DNA from: Nocardia brevicatena NBRC 12119
GTDB taxonomy: Bacteria; Actinomycetota; Actinomycetes; Mycobacteriales; Mycobacteriaceae
Length of the DNA stretch: 64,000 nt
Direction: 5' to 3'
Assembly: GCF_000308495.1 (NCBI RefSeq)
Contig: NZ_BAFU01000246.1
Span: forward strand, 31,863 to 95,862
The position numbers and the translations under genes were made by a program. Below are positions 63,999 to 64,000 of this stretch, piece after piece (positions within the stretch are counted from its first letter, which is position 1; the number at the start of each line of letters is the position of its first letter). The notes under the pieces are model-generated. The model was not told where the DNA came from and did no database searches. It saw only the letters and a list, made by a program, of their open reading frames with translations.

Positions 63999-64000
63999 GG

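Overview
The window is high-GC actinobacterial DNA with a mycolata character. It carries a phosphatidylinositol-mannoside acyltransferase homologue, DesA-type acyl-ACP desaturase, KshB-type steroid hydroxylase reductase, a mycofactocin-coupled short-chain dehydrogenase, Ltp/DUF35 side-chain aldolase pairs and a decayed Mtb12-type lipoprotein. The best guess is Nocardia or a close relative. No rRNA, tRNA or CRISPR array was seen.

Layout. 1-6130 is a decaying zone: a frameshifted IS110-family transposase with its noncoding left flank, then remnants of a TPR regulator, a NUDIX hydrolase, an APH-like phosphotransferase and a P450, around one intact PatA-like acyltransferase. 7436-15945 is the highlight, a tightly packed six-gene operon with lower GC: Fe(II)/2-oxoglutarate isonitrile synthase (ScoE/Rv0097 type), FcoT/ScoD-type thioesterase, a stand-alone acyl carrier protein, a one-module polyketide synthase (KS-AT-DH-ACP), a FadD10-type adenylating enzyme and a crotonyl-CoA carboxylase/reductase homologue. 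It has the core enzymes of isonitrile lipopeptide biosynthesis, but the peptide synthetase is replaced by a PKS plus an extender-unit enzyme. It therefore looks like an undescribed isonitrile-polyketide pathway.

16577-26996 holds housekeeping and lipid genes (KshB-like reductase, decayed acyl-CoA ligase, DUF1089 protein, desaturase, ribosome-hibernation-like protein, ArsR plus SulP transporter, amidohydrolase plus TetR, histidine phosphatase). 27182-33523 (minus) is a type VII-type polymorphic secreted-protein locus. A 1273-residue protein has an ESX-type N-terminus, a long Pro/Ser/Thr linker and a C-terminal domain resembling plant IQM proteins. The next gene carries a second copy of that domain. 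34434-39195 has an Ala/Gln coiled-coil protein, a deletion scar joining a TetR and an unknown gene, a cytosolic subtilase with a small propeptide-like partner, and a Baeyer-Villiger monooxygenase.

40136-60335 (plus) is a large catabolic island: LLM oxidoreductase, FadR-type regulator, SDRs, ferredoxin, P450, ferredoxin reductase, two family III CoA-transferases, two thiolase/DUF35 pairs, three acyl-CoA dehydrogenases and an acyl-CoA ligase. Together they suggest oxidation, CoA activation, dehydrogenation and retro-aldol cleavage of a steroid- or terpenoid-like acid. 60639-63998 has a decayed TesB thioesterase, two TetR regulators, a decayed lipoprotein and an SDR behind a double 22-bp operator. 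About twelve genes in the window are broken by frameshifts, stops or deletions, while long genes are intact, so the decay looks real.
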